A DNA stretch of 64,000 bases, taken from contig NZ_CALNVW010000020.1 in NCBI RefSeq assembly GCF_940670765.1, positions 186,001 through 250,000 of the forward strand, in the 5' to 3' direction. This document shows, in pieces, positions 51,374-60,727 of this stretch; within the stretch, counting starts at the first letter, position 1, and each line of letters starts with the position of its first letter. The notes beneath the pieces are model-generated. The model did no database searches and had not been told where the DNA came from. It saw only the letters and a program-made list of their open reading frames with translations. This stretch comes from Streptomyces sp. A 4/2 (GTDB taxonomy: Bacteria > Actinomycetota > Actinomycetes > Streptomycetales > Streptomycetaceae). Position numbers and translations under genes: made by a program.

Positions 51374-52057
51374 TCAGCCGGTACGGCCTTCCCGGCCGCC
51401 GGGCGCGAAATTCTGGACCGCGAACTCGACGACCGTGGCGATGTCTTCGTCGCTGGTGCCCCAGAAGGCCTGGGATGCGGCTCCCCAGGCGTGGCTGCTC
51501 CGGCTGAACAGCTCTCGCGCTTCGGGAGTGGTCCGCCACGACGCCATGTCCCGTCCCTCGCTTCCCCCCCTTCCCTCACCCTCGCGCCGGAGGAACAGGT
51601 CCAGGCTCAGCAGTGCGAGGTCCCAGCCCGCTCCGATTCCGACCGGGCCGACGGGTCCGTACGCCCGCACCAGCTCGTCGACGACCTCGGCGGGGGAAAC
51701 GTGCTCCAGCTCCAGCACGGTATTGCCGTCCGCGTCCGCCGAGAGCCGGATCTCGACCTCGGTGGCCCTGTTCTCCCCAAGTGACCAGGTGAGCTTGAGC
51801 AGATGAGGCCCGTCGCAGCGCAGGATCTCACCGGCCGCGTTTCCTTCGAGCTGAAAGGTGCCGCCCGGACGGAGCTCGCCCGAGACCGGCGCCAGCCAGC
51901 GAGCGATCCTGGAGGGGTCGGTGCACGCATTCCAGACGTCCTCGGTCGAGGCAGCGTAGGCCCGGCGGAGCAGGAGCGAGCGCCCCTCCCCGCCGGTGAC
52001 CGGCCGGTCCCGGATCTCCCGGTGGACGGCGTTGATCTGCTTGAGGACGTCGGTCAC
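51374..52057 (-). CDS. SRPBCC/AHSA1-like domain protein
   Basis: 227 residues. The START-like fold is seen as LLLRRAYAASTEDVWNACTDPSRIARWLAP, LRPGGTFQLEGNAAGEILRC, LKLTWSLGENRATEVEIRLS and NTVLELEHVSPAEVVDEL. The C-terminal 70 residues are an added helical segment (SHAWGAASQAFWGTSDEDIATVVEFAVQ). Binds a hydrophobic ligand or a chaperone; function unknown. Related genes often pair with ArsR regulators, but none is adjacent. GTG 52057 has AGGGAGA five bases upstream. Confidence 0.85.
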   Translation of the reverse strand: MTDVLKQINAVHREIRDRPVTGGEGRSLLLRRAYAASTEDVWNACTDPSRIARWLAPVSGELRPGGTFQLEGNAAGEILRCDGPHLLKLTWSLGENRATEVEIRLSADADGNTVLELEHVSPAEVVDELVRAYGPVGPVGIGAGWDLALLSLDLFLRREGEGRGGSEGRDMASWRTTPEARELFSRSSHAWGAASQAFWGTSDEDIATVVEFAVQNFAPGGREGRTG

Positions 52058-52447
52058 GGATCTCTCCCTTGTTCTCCTGGGCGGCTTCCCGGTTCCCGGG
52101 CCGTACCGGCCGGATCTCACTGGACCACGCCGCGCCGACGTTCGCACCGACCCCCGGCGCTGCCCCGTCACCTCGTGTCGCACCCGGTCCGGGCCGGGAG
52201 GCCGCGGCGCGGCTCGTCCGTCGGCGCATTCCCTGATCCACCCGGGGCCCACCGGACGGCCGACCGCGTGGCGGATCGGAGAGCCCGTCCCGCATCACCC
52301 CAGGTCCGAGCATCACCGCAGGTCACAGCAGGTGGCGTAACAAGGGCGCAATGTTCGGTACGTAGCTTGGGCGGTCGGTGGTGAGCGTCGCTGCCGGGCG
52401 CCGCGAGCCCGGCGTGATCCGAACGAAAGGCCCTCGGGAGGTCAGGA
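52058..52447. other. Divergent non-coding region
   Basis: About 390 bases between the SRPBCC gene (minus) and GntR gene (plus). It must hold both promoters; I see no convincing operator palindrome or RNA feature. Confidence 0.4.
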
Positions 52448-53221
52448 GTGGTGCAGAGCACGGGGTACTCCCCCGGCCCGTCCGACGGCAGCCCGGCCAG
52501 ACGTGCCGACCGGGCCCGCAACGTCGCTGATGTGCTGCGCCAGCAGGCAGCGTCCGGTCTCTATCCGACCGGCTTCCTGCCGGACGAGCGCCTGTTGGCG
52601 GCGGACTTCGCCGTGTCCCGGAACACCGTCCGCCAGGCGCTGTTCATCCTTCGGGACGAGGGTCTCGTCGAACGTCGGCGTGGTGTGGGAACCGTCCTGC
52701 TCAACCGTAAGCACGCCCACCCGCTGGGGCGGCTCGCCGGGCTGGCCGAGACGCTGCACGCACACGGCACCGTGGACAACCAGGTCCGTGCGCGTGGCCC
52801 CGTCGTACCGCCCGTGCAGGTCGCCCGCCGGCTGTCGGTGCCCGAGGGCGAAGCGGTGGTCCGTCTCGAACGCCTGCGGCGGCTCGACGGCGTACCGCTG
52901 TCATTGGATCTGACCTATCTCCCCACGGACATCGGCCTGCCGTTGCTGGACCTCGATCTGGAGAACCAGGATGTCTTCGCGCTGATCGAGCAGTCCACCG
53001 GACAGCGGCTCGGCGCCGCGGAAGTGACGGTCCAGGCCGTGAACGCCGATCCGCACACCGCCGGCATCCTCGCAGCCCCCGCGGGGACGGCGCTCTTCGC
53101 GGTGGAACGTCTCAGCCGGCTCTCGGACGGCCGGCCCGTCGACCTGGAATTCCTGTCCATTCGCGGAGACCGGCTCACCCTCCGGGCGGACCTGGACCGC
53201 GCCGGACGCGGTTCCGGCTGA
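52448..53221 (+). CDS. GntR-family (HutC/UTRA-type) regulator
   Basis: 257 residues. Winged helix at ~25-90 (GFLPDERLLAADFAVSRNTVRQALFILRDEGLVERRRGVGTVL, read in parts) and UTRA domain ~105-245 (EAVVRLERLRRLDGVPLSLDLTYLP, GTALFAVERLSRLSDGRPVDLEFLSIRGDRL). Senses a small ligand. GTG 52448 has GGAGG upstream. An MFS drug-type exporter follows 80 bases later on the same strand, so it probably controls that gene. Confidence 0.9.
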   Translation: MVQSTGYSPGPSDGSPARRADRARNVADVLRQQAASGLYPTGFLPDERLLAADFAVSRNTVRQALFILRDEGLVERRRGVGTVLLNRKHAHPLGRLAGLAETLHAHGTVDNQVRARGPVVPPVQVARRLSVPEGEAVVRLERLRRLDGVPLSLDLTYLPTDIGLPLLDLDLENQDVFALIEQSTGQRLGAAEVTVQAVNADPHTAGILAAPAGTALFAVERLSRLSDGRPVDLEFLSIRGDRLTLRADLDRAGRGSG

Positions 53222-53301
53222 GCGCCTGCTTTCTCATCTGCCGTCTTCTCCGGTCCGAGCTGCCGGTGCGCTTCCGCGCGCCCGCCGACAAGGAGTTCTC
53301 C

Positions 53302-54849
53302 GTGTGCCCTCGCCCGTCCGTCGTCGACGGTCCGCTCGGCAAACGCCCCCGCCCGCCCCGGTCCCGGTCCGACCGGTCCGCCGTCCGCCGCCCGGCAGGC
53401 GCACGCGCGACGGTCGTCGTCATGTGCCTGTGCGTCACCCTGGTGGTCGGCATGGTGTCCGCCGTCAACCTCGCCATCCCTTCCCTCTCGGCCGGGTCCC
53501 TGCATCCGTCCGCCTCGGCGGTGCTCTGGGTGGTGGACGGCTATGTGGCCGTCTTCGCCTGCCTGGTCGTCCCGGCGGGTGCGGTGGCCGACCGCCTGGG
53601 CCGCAAAGGGGTGCTCCTCACCGGCCTGGGCGTGTTCACCCTGGGCTGCGCACTCGCCGCAGCCGCACCCGGTGTGGGCGTGCTGATCGCCGGAAGGATG
53701 CTCAGTGGTGTGGGCGCGGCAGCAGTCCTGCCGACCACTCTGGCCCTCATGGTCACCGGCGCCGCGCAGGAACAGCGGTCCCGGCTGATCGCGCTCTGGG
53801 CCTCCATGACCGGACTGGCCGCCGTACTGGGCAACGTCGGAGGCGGCGCGGCGATCGAGAGCGGATCCTGGCGCTCCCTCTTCGTCTACGCGGCGCCGCT
53901 GGGCCTCGTCGCGCTGGTCCTGGCTGCCGTAGTGGCCCCCACCTCGGCCCGTCTCGCCCGTCCGGTCGCCCCGCTCAGCGCGCTGCTGCTGACCACCGGC
54001 TTCCTTGGGCTGCTGTTCGGTGTCGTTTCCGGGCCGGAGCAGGGTTGGGGCAGCGCCACGGTGCTGGGCGCGTTCGGCTCCGCGGCCGTCCTGCTGGCGC
54101 TCTGGAGCAGGCGCGAACTGCGCCAGGAACGCCCGGTCCTCGACCCCCGTCTGCTGGCCGTCCCGGCCGTGCGGGCCGGGGCCCTCGGGATGGTGACGGT
54201 GTTCCTCGGCATGTTCGGCCTGTTCTACGTCAACGGCCAGTACCTCCAGTACGTGAAGGGCTACTCCGCTCTCGGCGCGGGTGTCAGGCTGCTCCCGATG
54301 GCTGCCGCCCTGCTGCTGGCCCCGCGTGGTGCGGTCCTCCTCCGGCGTCGACTGAGCGGCCGGACCGTCGTCGGCCTCGGTCTGCTCACGCTGGCCTGCG
54401 GACTGTGCACCGTCTCACGCGTCGCCACGCACACTCCGTACGCGGTGTACGCCCTCGGAGCGGGGCTGACCGCCACCGGGTGCGGGCTCGCCACGCCGTT
54501 GCTCTCCGAGACGTTGATGTCCGCTCTCCCGCCGAACCGCGCGGGTATCGGTTCAGGGCTGCAGAGCCTGACCAGAGAGCTGGGCAGCGCCCTCGGCGTG
54601 GCCCTGACCGGGACCCTGATCACCTCGGGCTTCACCTCCCGGCTGCCGGACGCGTTGCGCGGCCCCCACGCGCCGACCACGGTGGCCGGTGCGCAGAGTC
54701 CGACCGTCGGTCCAGCGCTGCACCGGGCCGTCATCACTGCCTTCACCGACGCGCTCAGCACCAGCATGCTGGTCCTGGCGGGCACGGTGCTGGCGGCCGG
54801 TGCCGTCGTCCTCGCCCAGCTCCCGGCGGAGCACCGTGGCCGGGTGTGA
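53302..54849 (+). CDS. MFS multidrug exporter (EmrB/QacA, DHA2-like)
   Basis: 515 residues with about 14 hydrophobic segments. Loop motif AGAVADRLGRKGVLLTGLGVF (D-R-x-G-R-K), motif C-like region VGGGAAIESGSWRSLFVYAAPLGL and terminal helices. Likely exports drugs or metabolites with proton exchange. GTG 53302 has AGGAG six bases upstream, which decides the start over the codon at 53266. It follows a GntR regulator. Confidence 0.88.
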   Translation: MCPRPSVVDGPLGKRPRPPRSRSDRSAVRRPAGARATVVVMCLCVTLVVGMVSAVNLAIPSLSAGSLHPSASAVLWVVDGYVAVFACLVVPAGAVADRLGRKGVLLTGLGVFTLGCALAAAAPGVGVLIAGRMLSGVGAAAVLPTTLALMVTGAAQEQRSRLIALWASMTGLAAVLGNVGGGAAIESGSWRSLFVYAAPLGLVALVLAAVVAPTSARLARPVAPLSALLLTTGFLGLLFGVVSGPEQGWGSATVLGAFGSAAVLLALWSRRELRQERPVLDPRLLAVPAVRAGALGMVTVFLGMFGLFYVNGQYLQYVKGYSALGAGVRLLPMAAALLLAPRGAVLLRRRLSGRTVVGLGLLTLACGLCTVSRVATHTPYAVYALGAGLTATGCGLATPLLSETLMSALPPNRAGIGSGLQSLTRELGSALGVALTGTLITSGFTSRLPDALRGPHAPTTVAGAQSPTVGPALHRAVITAFTDALSTSMLVLAGTVLAAGAVVLAQLPAEHRGRV

Positions 54850-55215
54850 CCAGCAGCCCGGAGGCGGCCCGGTTCCGCCTCAGGCACCTGCCTGGCTCCG
54901 CGCACCCGGGGTGACGGTCCGCCTCGGCAGGGCCTTCACACGGGCCAGGACGAGAGCCACCCGGGCGAGCACCATGGCCAGACCGTGGCGACCGGCATGA
55001 CCACCGGGTGCAGGCCGGATCCCGCCTCCACCCACGGTGGCAGGCACGTCCCGGAGAGTGTTCCGGCCGCGCCCCGCCCGTTCCGCCTGCCCTCTCGCCC
55101 GTCCGGTGAGCCGGGCTTCCGATAGCGATGACTTTCATCCGGCGCGAGAGTCGGTAGAGGTACCGGGAGCCGGTACAGGTACAGAGGAAACGGAAGACGA
55201 CAGCAGGAGAGTCCC
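54850..55215. other. Non-coding region
   Basis: About 365 bases with no supported gene. The last 90 bases contain several GGTA(C/G) steps and the ribosome site for the VOC gene (CAGGAG). Confidence 0.4.
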
Positions 55216-55689
55216 ATGCCCCGAATCACACCCAACCTCTGGTTCGACACGAACGGCGAGGAGGCCGCCAACTTCTACGTGTCGGTGTTCCCGAACTCGG
55301 AGATCAAGAGCATCACGCGCTACGGAGAGGCAGGTCCCCGTCCGGCCGGCACCGTGCTGACCGTTCAGTTCTCCCTTGACGGCCAGGAGTACATCGCGAT
55401 CAACGGGGGCCCCGAGTTCACCTTCGACGAGGCGATCTCGTTCCTGGTCAACTGCGCCGACCAGGAAGAGGTCGACTACTACTGGGACAAGCTGTCCGAG
55501 GGCGGTGAGGAGGGCCCGTGCGGATGGCTGAAGGACAAGTACGGTCTGTCCTGGCAGATCGCCCCCGGTGGGATGGAAGAGCTGCTCAACGACCCGGACC
55601 CGGCGCGGGGCCAGCGGGCGATGAAGGCCATGCTCGGTATGAAGAAGATCGATCTGGCCGCGATCCGCGCTGCCGCCGACGGGGTGTAG
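55216..55689 (+). CDS. VOC-family (PhnB/3-demethylubiquinone-methyltransferase-like) protein
   Basis: 157 residues. Begins RITPNLWFDTNGEEAANFYVSVFPNSEI, with LTVQFSLDGQEYIAINGGP and GWLKDKYGLSWQIAP, the standard vicinal-oxygen-chelate beta-alpha-beta modules. Widespread in actinobacteria; members are called PhnB-like but function is mostly unknown. ATG 55216 has AGGAG six bases upstream. Followed by a tandem repeat merged into a terminator. Confidence 0.88.
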   Translation: MPRITPNLWFDTNGEEAANFYVSVFPNSEIKSITRYGEAGPRPAGTVLTVQFSLDGQEYIAINGGPEFTFDEAISFLVNCADQEEVDYYWDKLSEGGEEGPCGWLKDKYGLSWQIAPGGMEELLNDPDPARGQRAMKAMLGMKKIDLAAIRAAADGV

Positions 55690-55751
55690 ACACCGACAGG
55701 CCGGTCACCGTACTCCGTGGACCAGGGGGCGCGGTCGCGTCGTGCACGTCC

Positions 55752-55804
55752 TACCGGAAGTGCCCCGCATACCGGAAGTGCCCCGCATACCGGAAGTGCC
55801 CCGC
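55752..55804. repeat. Three tandem 18-bp units running into a terminator
   Basis: Units TACCGGAAGTGCCCCGCA at 55752-55769, 55770-55787 and 55788-55804 (last one base short). The right half of unit 3 is the left arm of the terminator at 55795-55830, so each copy carries the sequence able to pair with the right arm. Confidence 0.93.
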
Positions 55805-55830
55805 CCGGCGTCGTCGCCGGGCGGGGCACT
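55795..55830. terminator. Bidirectional terminator
   Basis: Perfect 16-bp stem with TCGT loop between the VOC gene (plus) and the secreted protein gene ending at 55842 (minus). Confidence 0.85.
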
Positions 55831-55841
55831 CCTCGTTCACG

Positions 55842-56678
55842 TCAGGCCATGGGCACCCTGCGGGAGGGGCCGGGGCCGCGCGACAGTCGGTATCCGGCGA
55901 CGGCCGCGAGCGCGCCGAGGACACCGCCGCCCACGGTCCAGAGCCAGCGGTCGGACCACCAGCCGGACGACCAGCCGTCCTCCGGCTCGATACGGGAAGC
56001 CACCGGAGTCTGAGCCGCGGTACCGGTGGAGTCCGTCGGCTGCGCCGCACTCGCGGACGACGCATCGGATGTCAACGGCACGGAGAGCGCGCCGTCCACG
56101 GCGTGGGACCCGCCGCTGTCCTTCGCGGTGGCCACGACGTCTGCCTGTACCGGCAGGCCCAGGTCCTCCTGCGGAAGGTCGAGGACCGTCAGCCGGATGT
56201 AGTAGCTCCCCGGCAGCGGATCGTTCGCCCAGGGTTCCGCCCAGGACCTGACCGTCCGCAGGTGACAGGTGAGCGTGACGGACTCGGCGTCCGCGGCGGC
56301 CACTCGGGTCTGGCTGCCGTACATGCAGGACTGGCGTCGGCGCAGCCCGTCGTAGACATCGACCTGCCAGGTGGACGCGCCGTGGCGGCTAGCCGCCTCC
56401 GGCAGCTTCACCGTGGCGGTCACCGTCGCGGCCTGGCCCGAGTCTGCGGGGAAGACCCAGTAGAGGTAGTCACCGGTGGAGGCGCTCGCGGTGGCGTGCT
56501 GCCCCTGTGCGACGACCGTCGCCGTACGGAACGCGGTGCCCGCCTCCGACGGCGCGCCGTTGCTGTCCGACGACGAGGAGGGACTCGGGGACGGGGTGTC
56601 GGCCGCGGCCGTCCCCGCCGTGGCGAAGAGCGCCAGACCGGCCAACGCGGCCTGAGGAAGTATCCGGGTGATCCGCAT
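55842..56678 (-). CDS. Secreted, C-terminally anchored protein paired with a VWA protein
   Basis: 278 residues. Signal peptide 1-27 (RILPQAALAGLALFATAGTAAA), Ser/Pro linker, one extracellular beta-rich domain (~45-200: YLYWVFPADSGQAATVTATV, SYYIRLTVLDLP) with three Cys, a Ser/Thr stretch, and one C-terminal membrane helix (WLWTVGGGVLGALAAVAGY) with basic tail. Topology: outside domain, inside tail. Function unknown. ATG 56678 has GGAGG eight bases upstream and shares one base with the VWA stop (TGATG), so the two are co-translated and probably work together at the membrane. Confidence 0.75.
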   Translation of the reverse strand: MRITRILPQAALAGLALFATAGTAAADTPSPSPSSSSDSNGAPSEAGTAFRTATVVAQGQHATASASTGDYLYWVFPADSGQAATVTATVKLPEAASRHGASTWQVDVYDGLRRRQSCMYGSQTRVAAADAESVTLTCHLRTVRSWAEPWANDPLPGSYYIRLTVLDLPQEDLGLPVQADVVATAKDSGGSHAVDGALSVPLTSDASSASAAQPTDSTGTAAQTPVASRIEPEDGWSSGWWSDRWLWTVGGGVLGALAAVAGYRLSRGPGPSRRVPMA

Positions 56679-57937
56679 CAGTTGGTCCTCCCGGCGAGAC
56701 GCCAGCGTGAAATCCAGCCGAACAGGACACCCGAGACCAGGCCGGTGAGTACCAGGACGCCGAGCAGCCACCAGCCGCGGCCGAGCCCGAAGGCTGCCAC
56801 GTCGGACGCCGCGTCGGGTGCGTCCACCACGGCGATGTTCAGCTCGACCGGCAGACCGGGCGCGGTCTTGACCGAAGCCGGAGCCGAGAAGGAGTTGCTG
56901 ACCTGGAGACAGACCGTCTCCGCCGGGGGCTGCGAATCGTCCGAGTCCGCCGGGGGTTTGGGGTAGCGCAGACCGGACGAGATCACATCGGTACGGCCGG
57001 TGCCGGATTCCTGCCCCCGTACGATCTCCCGTCCGTGGAGCGTCACCGCCCGCAGCAGAACGCCGTAGTCGTTGTTGACGGCCCGGTCGGCGGCGACGCT
57101 GACCGAGGCACGCAGTTCCTGGCCGGGCCGGACATCCACCCGGTACCAGCGGTGTTCGGCGAACTTCTCCCGGTCGCTGTACAGACCGGCCTTCAGCTGC
57201 GGAGCTCCGGTGCAGCTGTCCGCGCCTTCGGTGGCCACCGGGGTGGCCACCGGATCGGCCGCGCGGTCGACCAACTGCGTCACGCGTCCTGAGAGTTCAT
57301 CGGTGTGCCGCACGGAGGTGTACGTACCTCCGGTGGCCTCCGCGATGCAGGTCAGTTGCTTGCGGGTCTTGGCGTCGGGCACCAGGCCCAGTGTGTCGAC
57401 GACCAGATGGATCCCCTGGGCCGCGATGTCCCGGGCGACCTCGCACGGGTCGAGCGGCGCGCAGGTGTCCTCGCCGTCGGAGATGAGCACGATGCGGCGG
57501 GTCGCTTCACCGCCCTTGAGGTCTCCGGCGGCCTGCTGCAGGGCCGGCCCGATCGGTGTCCAGCCGGTGGGGGCGAGGGTGGCCACCGCCGTCTTCGCCT
57601 CGGTCCGGTCGAGTTGTCCCACCGGGTAGAGCTGGCGGGTGTCCTTGCACCCGGTCTTCCTGTCGTTGCCGGGGTAGTCGGCACCCAACGTGCGTATGCC
57701 CAGTTGCACTTGCTCGGGCACCGCGTCGAGTACTTCGTTGAACGCCTGCTTCGCCGCCGCCATCCGTGATCCGCCGTCGATGTCACGTGTGCGCATCGAG
57801 CCACTGACGTCGAGCACCAGCTCGACCTTCGGTGACGGCTTGTCGGACGGTTCGCCGGCGGCGGCGCCGGTGGGGAAGGCTCCGGCTGCCAGGGCCGCCA
57901 GGAGCAGACACGCCCCGGCTGCCAGCCGTTTTCTCAT
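56678..57937 (-). CDS. Secreted VWA-domain membrane-anchored protein
   Basis: 419 residues. Signal peptide 1-27, then a von Willebrand A domain at ~35-220 with MIDAS D-x-S-x-S as VELVLDVSGSM, T in PTGWTPIGPAL and ISDGEDTC. A beta-rich domain follows (~235-370) and a C-terminal helix (WWLLGVLVLTGLVSGVLFGW) anchors it. VWA MIDAS sites bind partner proteins through a metal. It overlaps the next gene by one base. Start taken at ATG 57937 after GGTGA; ATG 57943 is possible. Confidence 0.85.
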   Translation of the reverse strand: MRKRLAAGACLLLAALAAGAFPTGAAAGEPSDKPSPKVELVLDVSGSMRTRDIDGGSRMAAAKQAFNEVLDAVPEQVQLGIRTLGADYPGNDRKTGCKDTRQLYPVGQLDRTEAKTAVATLAPTGWTPIGPALQQAAGDLKGGEATRRIVLISDGEDTCAPLDPCEVARDIAAQGIHLVVDTLGLVPDAKTRKQLTCIAEATGGTYTSVRHTDELSGRVTQLVDRAADPVATPVATEGADSCTGAPQLKAGLYSDREKFAEHRWYRVDVRPGQELRASVSVAADRAVNNDYGVLLRAVTLHGREIVRGQESGTGRTDVISSGLRYPKPPADSDDSQPPAETVCLQVSNSFSAPASVKTAPGLPVELNIAVVDAPDAASDVAAFGLGRGWWLLGVLVLTGLVSGVLFGWISRWRLAGRTN

Positions 57938-58076
57938 GATCATCACCGGATCGTACGGAGCTACCCCCCGGATCTCCAAAACGGTTCCGGGAAAGGGGAG
58001 TTCGCCCCGTCAGGACACGTCCGCCATTTCCACCGACGGGCCCGGAGGCAGCTCGGCGGGCCCGGCCGGACGAGAC

Positions 58077-58646
58077 TCAACCGAGGGCGAACGCGGCAGC
58101 CGTGACCGCGCCGAGCGAGGCACCGGCAACCGTCTGCGCCACGGAATGGTAGACCAGTGCGACACGTGACCAGCACACGGCGAGCACCAGCGCGTACCCG
58201 CCGATCCACCACACCGAGTGGACGGCGCCGAGCATCGCGACCACCGCGGAGACCACCGCCGAGTCGACGCTGATCTTCCAGACGGTGTTGACGGCCAGCA
58301 GCACAACGGTCATGGCCCACAGGGCCAGCATCGCCACGAGGACACCCCGGGGTGCCCCACCGGCGAGCATCAACGCCGAGCCGGTGCCGATCGAACCGAG
58401 AATGACGAAGAAGATCGGAGCGCGCTGCCTGCGGTCGACCACGTGCCGGTCGCCCCACGTGCCGCGCCGGCGCTCCCACTCGATGAACGCGGCAGGGACG
58501 ATACCCGCGCAGAGAGCCCCGAGAAGCCCCCAGGGGATGCCGGTCCAGTCGCCCGCGGCGGCGATGCCGATGCCGGGCATGCCCACGAGGAGGACGTTGC
58601 GGGGCTGGAGCACGTCGGTGACGGTGCGGGCCACAGTGCTGCTCAT
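58077..58646 (-). CDS. PAP2-like integral membrane protein, catalytic residues altered
   Basis: 189 residues with five or six helices. The C-terminal helix carries CWSRVALVYHSVAQTVAGASLGA, like PAP2 motif S-R-x5-H-x3-D-x2-x-G-x3-G, but the Asp is Gln; the K-I-S-V-H segment of related proteins reads WKISVDSAV, with Asp for His. Lipid phosphatase activity is thus doubtful. Isolated, minus strand. Confidence 0.6.
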   Translation of the reverse strand: MSSTVARTVTDVLQPRNVLLVGMPGIGIAAAGDWTGIPWGLLGALCAGIVPAAFIEWERRRGTWGDRHVVDRRQRAPIFFVILGSIGTGSALMLAGGAPRGVLVAMLALWAMTVVLLAVNTVWKISVDSAVVSAVVAMLGAVHSVWWIGGYALVLAVCWSRVALVYHSVAQTVAGASLGAVTAAAFALG

Positions 58647-58923
58647 ACGGCGGCCCGCGCCGGCTCCGCGAGGGGAAGGTCCCTGGGACCCCGAACGGTG
58701 TTGATCTTCATGACCCCGCAGGATACCGGCCCGTGGGCGGCGCCGGTCCGCCCGCTCCCCGGCACGGCTCGGTGGCCCTACCAGCGGTCGCGGTGGATCA
58801 CCTGTCGCACCGGACGTCGGCGCACAGGGCCGAAGTTACCTATCGGCAGACCCACCGGGACAGCGGCGAAGGTGCGCATTCGAAGCCCCGCCCCGGTTAC
58901 GTACTGCCGAGGCGGGGCGCATC

Positions 58924-59814
58924 TCAGCCGGGGCGGTGCGCGATGACGCCGAACATCGTCACGGACATGTGCAGAGCGCTGCGCTTGGCGGCTGCCGTGA
59001 GGTCGGCGTACAGACGGTCCCGCTGTCGCCCGGTGATCAGCTCTTCCTGCACGGCCTTCTCCGCGAGCGCCCGGATGAGCGGCCAGCTGACCTTCCGGGG
59101 GTCCTGGATGAGGGCTTGCGAGCCGAGGTCGTCGATCTCCAGTCCCGTCGCGGCGAGTTGGCCCATCAGCTTCCGCCCGGCGTGCGGATTCGCTGCCGCG
59201 GCGAGGGCGCCGCCCGTCAGGACGGCGACGACCTCGGCCTCGCCCGGGTAGAGGATCGTGGTCGCCCAGTCCGTGTCGAGAAGGGCAACACGTCCTCCCG
59301 GCCGCAGTACACGGGCGATCTCGGCCGCTGCCCTGTCGGGCTCCGAGAGGTGCTGGAACACCCGCTCGCACCAGACCACATCGACGGCGGCATCATCCAC
59401 GGGGAGCGCCGACGCGTCGCCGTGCACGAATCGGGCCGTGCTGTCCGCCGCTGCCGCGCGCTGTCCGGCGACCGTCCGCAGGCCGGGGTTCGGCTCCACT
59501 CCGGTCGCCTCTCCGCTCCGGCCCACCGCCTCGGCGAGCGCCCTGGTCTCCGACCCGGTCCCTGACCCGATGTCGAGCGCCCGCTCGCCGGGCCGCACGG
59601 CGAGTCCGGCGTGTGCCCATTCACGCAACCGGCGCACGCCCGCGCTTGCCGCCTGGACGTCCAGTGCCCCGACCAGCCGGTCGGTCATGGAGTCGGTGAT
59701 GTTGTCCGTGTGGAACGCCGATGTCGGCCGTGCGTTCCTGCTGTCCTCTGCCGCGGGGCCCGGCGCCGCGCCCCGGCCGCCGGAGTGTGTCCCGTGCTGG
59801 TGCTGGTCGTCCAT
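58924..59814 (-). CDS. Class I SAM-dependent methyltransferase
   Basis: 296 residues. Motif I ALDIGSGTGSETRALAEAVG, EATGVEPNPGL, DVVWCERVFQHLSEPDRAAAEIARVLRPGGRVALLD (read in parts). Resembles ubiE/arsenite-type small-molecule methyltransferases; substrate unknown. ATG 59814 shares one base with the upstream gene's TGA (TGATG), so the two are co-translated. Confidence 0.87.
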   Translation of the reverse strand: MDDQHQHGTHSGGRGAAPGPAAEDSRNARPTSAFHTDNITDSMTDRLVGALDVQAASAGVRRLREWAHAGLAVRPGERALDIGSGTGSETRALAEAVGRSGEATGVEPNPGLRTVAGQRAAAADSTARFVHGDASALPVDDAAVDVVWCERVFQHLSEPDRAAAEIARVLRPGGRVALLDTDWATTILYPGEAEVVAVLTGGALAAAANPHAGRKLMGQLAATGLEIDDLGSQALIQDPRKVSWPLIRALAEKAVQEELITGRQRDRLYADLTAAAKRSALHMSVTMFGVIAHRPG

Positions 59815-60614
59815 CAGCCGAAACTCACCCGCTCCAGCCAGAAGTCGAGCAAGTGACCGTCGCCGAGCACGTCGACGCTGCCGCCCCGGGCCGGGCGTCG
59901 CCGGTAGACGGTCAGCAGCAGGTCGGTCAGCGGTCCGCGGACCGCGACGGCCGCCTTCTCATGAGCCCGGCGCCAGGTGACGGTGTCCCCGGTGAGGTCG
60001 ACCACCCACTCGGCTTCGGCTTCCGGGGCGGTGTCGGTGGCGTGGAGGTGCAAGGTCCGCCCGGGGCCGAGGAGTTCGCGCTGTTCCGGGTGGATCTCGA
60101 AGAGCTGGGGCAGGGACCCGAGTTCCATCCACTCGTCGAGGGCGTCGACGGCCACGTCCGCCTCGACGGTGAACTCCGCGCCGAGGGCCAGTGCGGCGTC
60201 CGCCCGGTGGATCAGCGTCTCGTGGGCCATGCGGCGGGCGAAGAACGCGCTGCTTCCCCCGGGGCCGGACACCGGCGTCCACAACTGCGCGTCCGGGCCC
60301 GTTTCGCGCAGCGTCTCGACCAGCCGCTTCGCGCCCTCCACGAGCCAGGCGCCGAGGTCGGCGGGCTGCTCGTCGCCGGGACCGGCGGGCTCTTCCCGGA
60401 GCGCGGTGTCGGGGAGTGGCTGCTGCGCCCTGGTCCGTACGATCTCCTCGACCCAGCGGTGGGCCTCACCGAGATGCCGTACCAGTCGGCCGAGGTGCCA
60501 GCCGGGGCAGGACGGCACCGGAACCGTGAGGTCCGCCCCCTCGATACAGGCTCTCAGCAGATCGCTCTGCACGGTGATCTCGGCGCAGTGCCGCTCGTAA
60601 CTCGGAGACGTCAT
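59814..60614 (-). CDS. Maleylpyruvate-isomerase-like (DinB/MDMPI superfamily) protein
   Basis: 266 residues. N-terminal four-helix DinB-like domain with CPGWHLGRLVRHLGEAHRWVEEIV and RRMAHETLIHRADAAL, giving the His triad that binds metal in mycothiol-dependent isomerases; C-terminal domain from ~170 (LHLHATDTAPEAEAEWVVDL, VAVRGPLTDLLLTVYRR). A mycothiol-linked function is expected for the family; the real reaction is unknown. Paired with a methyltransferase. Confidence 0.85.
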   Translation of the reverse strand: MTSPSYERHCAEITVQSDLLRACIEGADLTVPVPSCPGWHLGRLVRHLGEAHRWVEEIVRTRAQQPLPDTALREEPAGPGDEQPADLGAWLVEGAKRLVETLRETGPDAQLWTPVSGPGGSSAFFARRMAHETLIHRADAALALGAEFTVEADVAVDALDEWMELGSLPQLFEIHPEQRELLGPGRTLHLHATDTAPEAEAEWVVDLTGDTVTWRRAHEKAAVAVRGPLTDLLLTVYRRRPARGGSVDVLGDGHLLDFWLERVSFG

Positions 60615-60727
60615 GGCACCAACGTAGAGCCCCACGGACGACCCGCGCCGATCGACACGGGAGGGGCGGTCGGCCGCCGGTCCCGGAGCCGCGGCCCACG
60701 ACAACGGTGCGGCGTGCCGCCTCTGAA

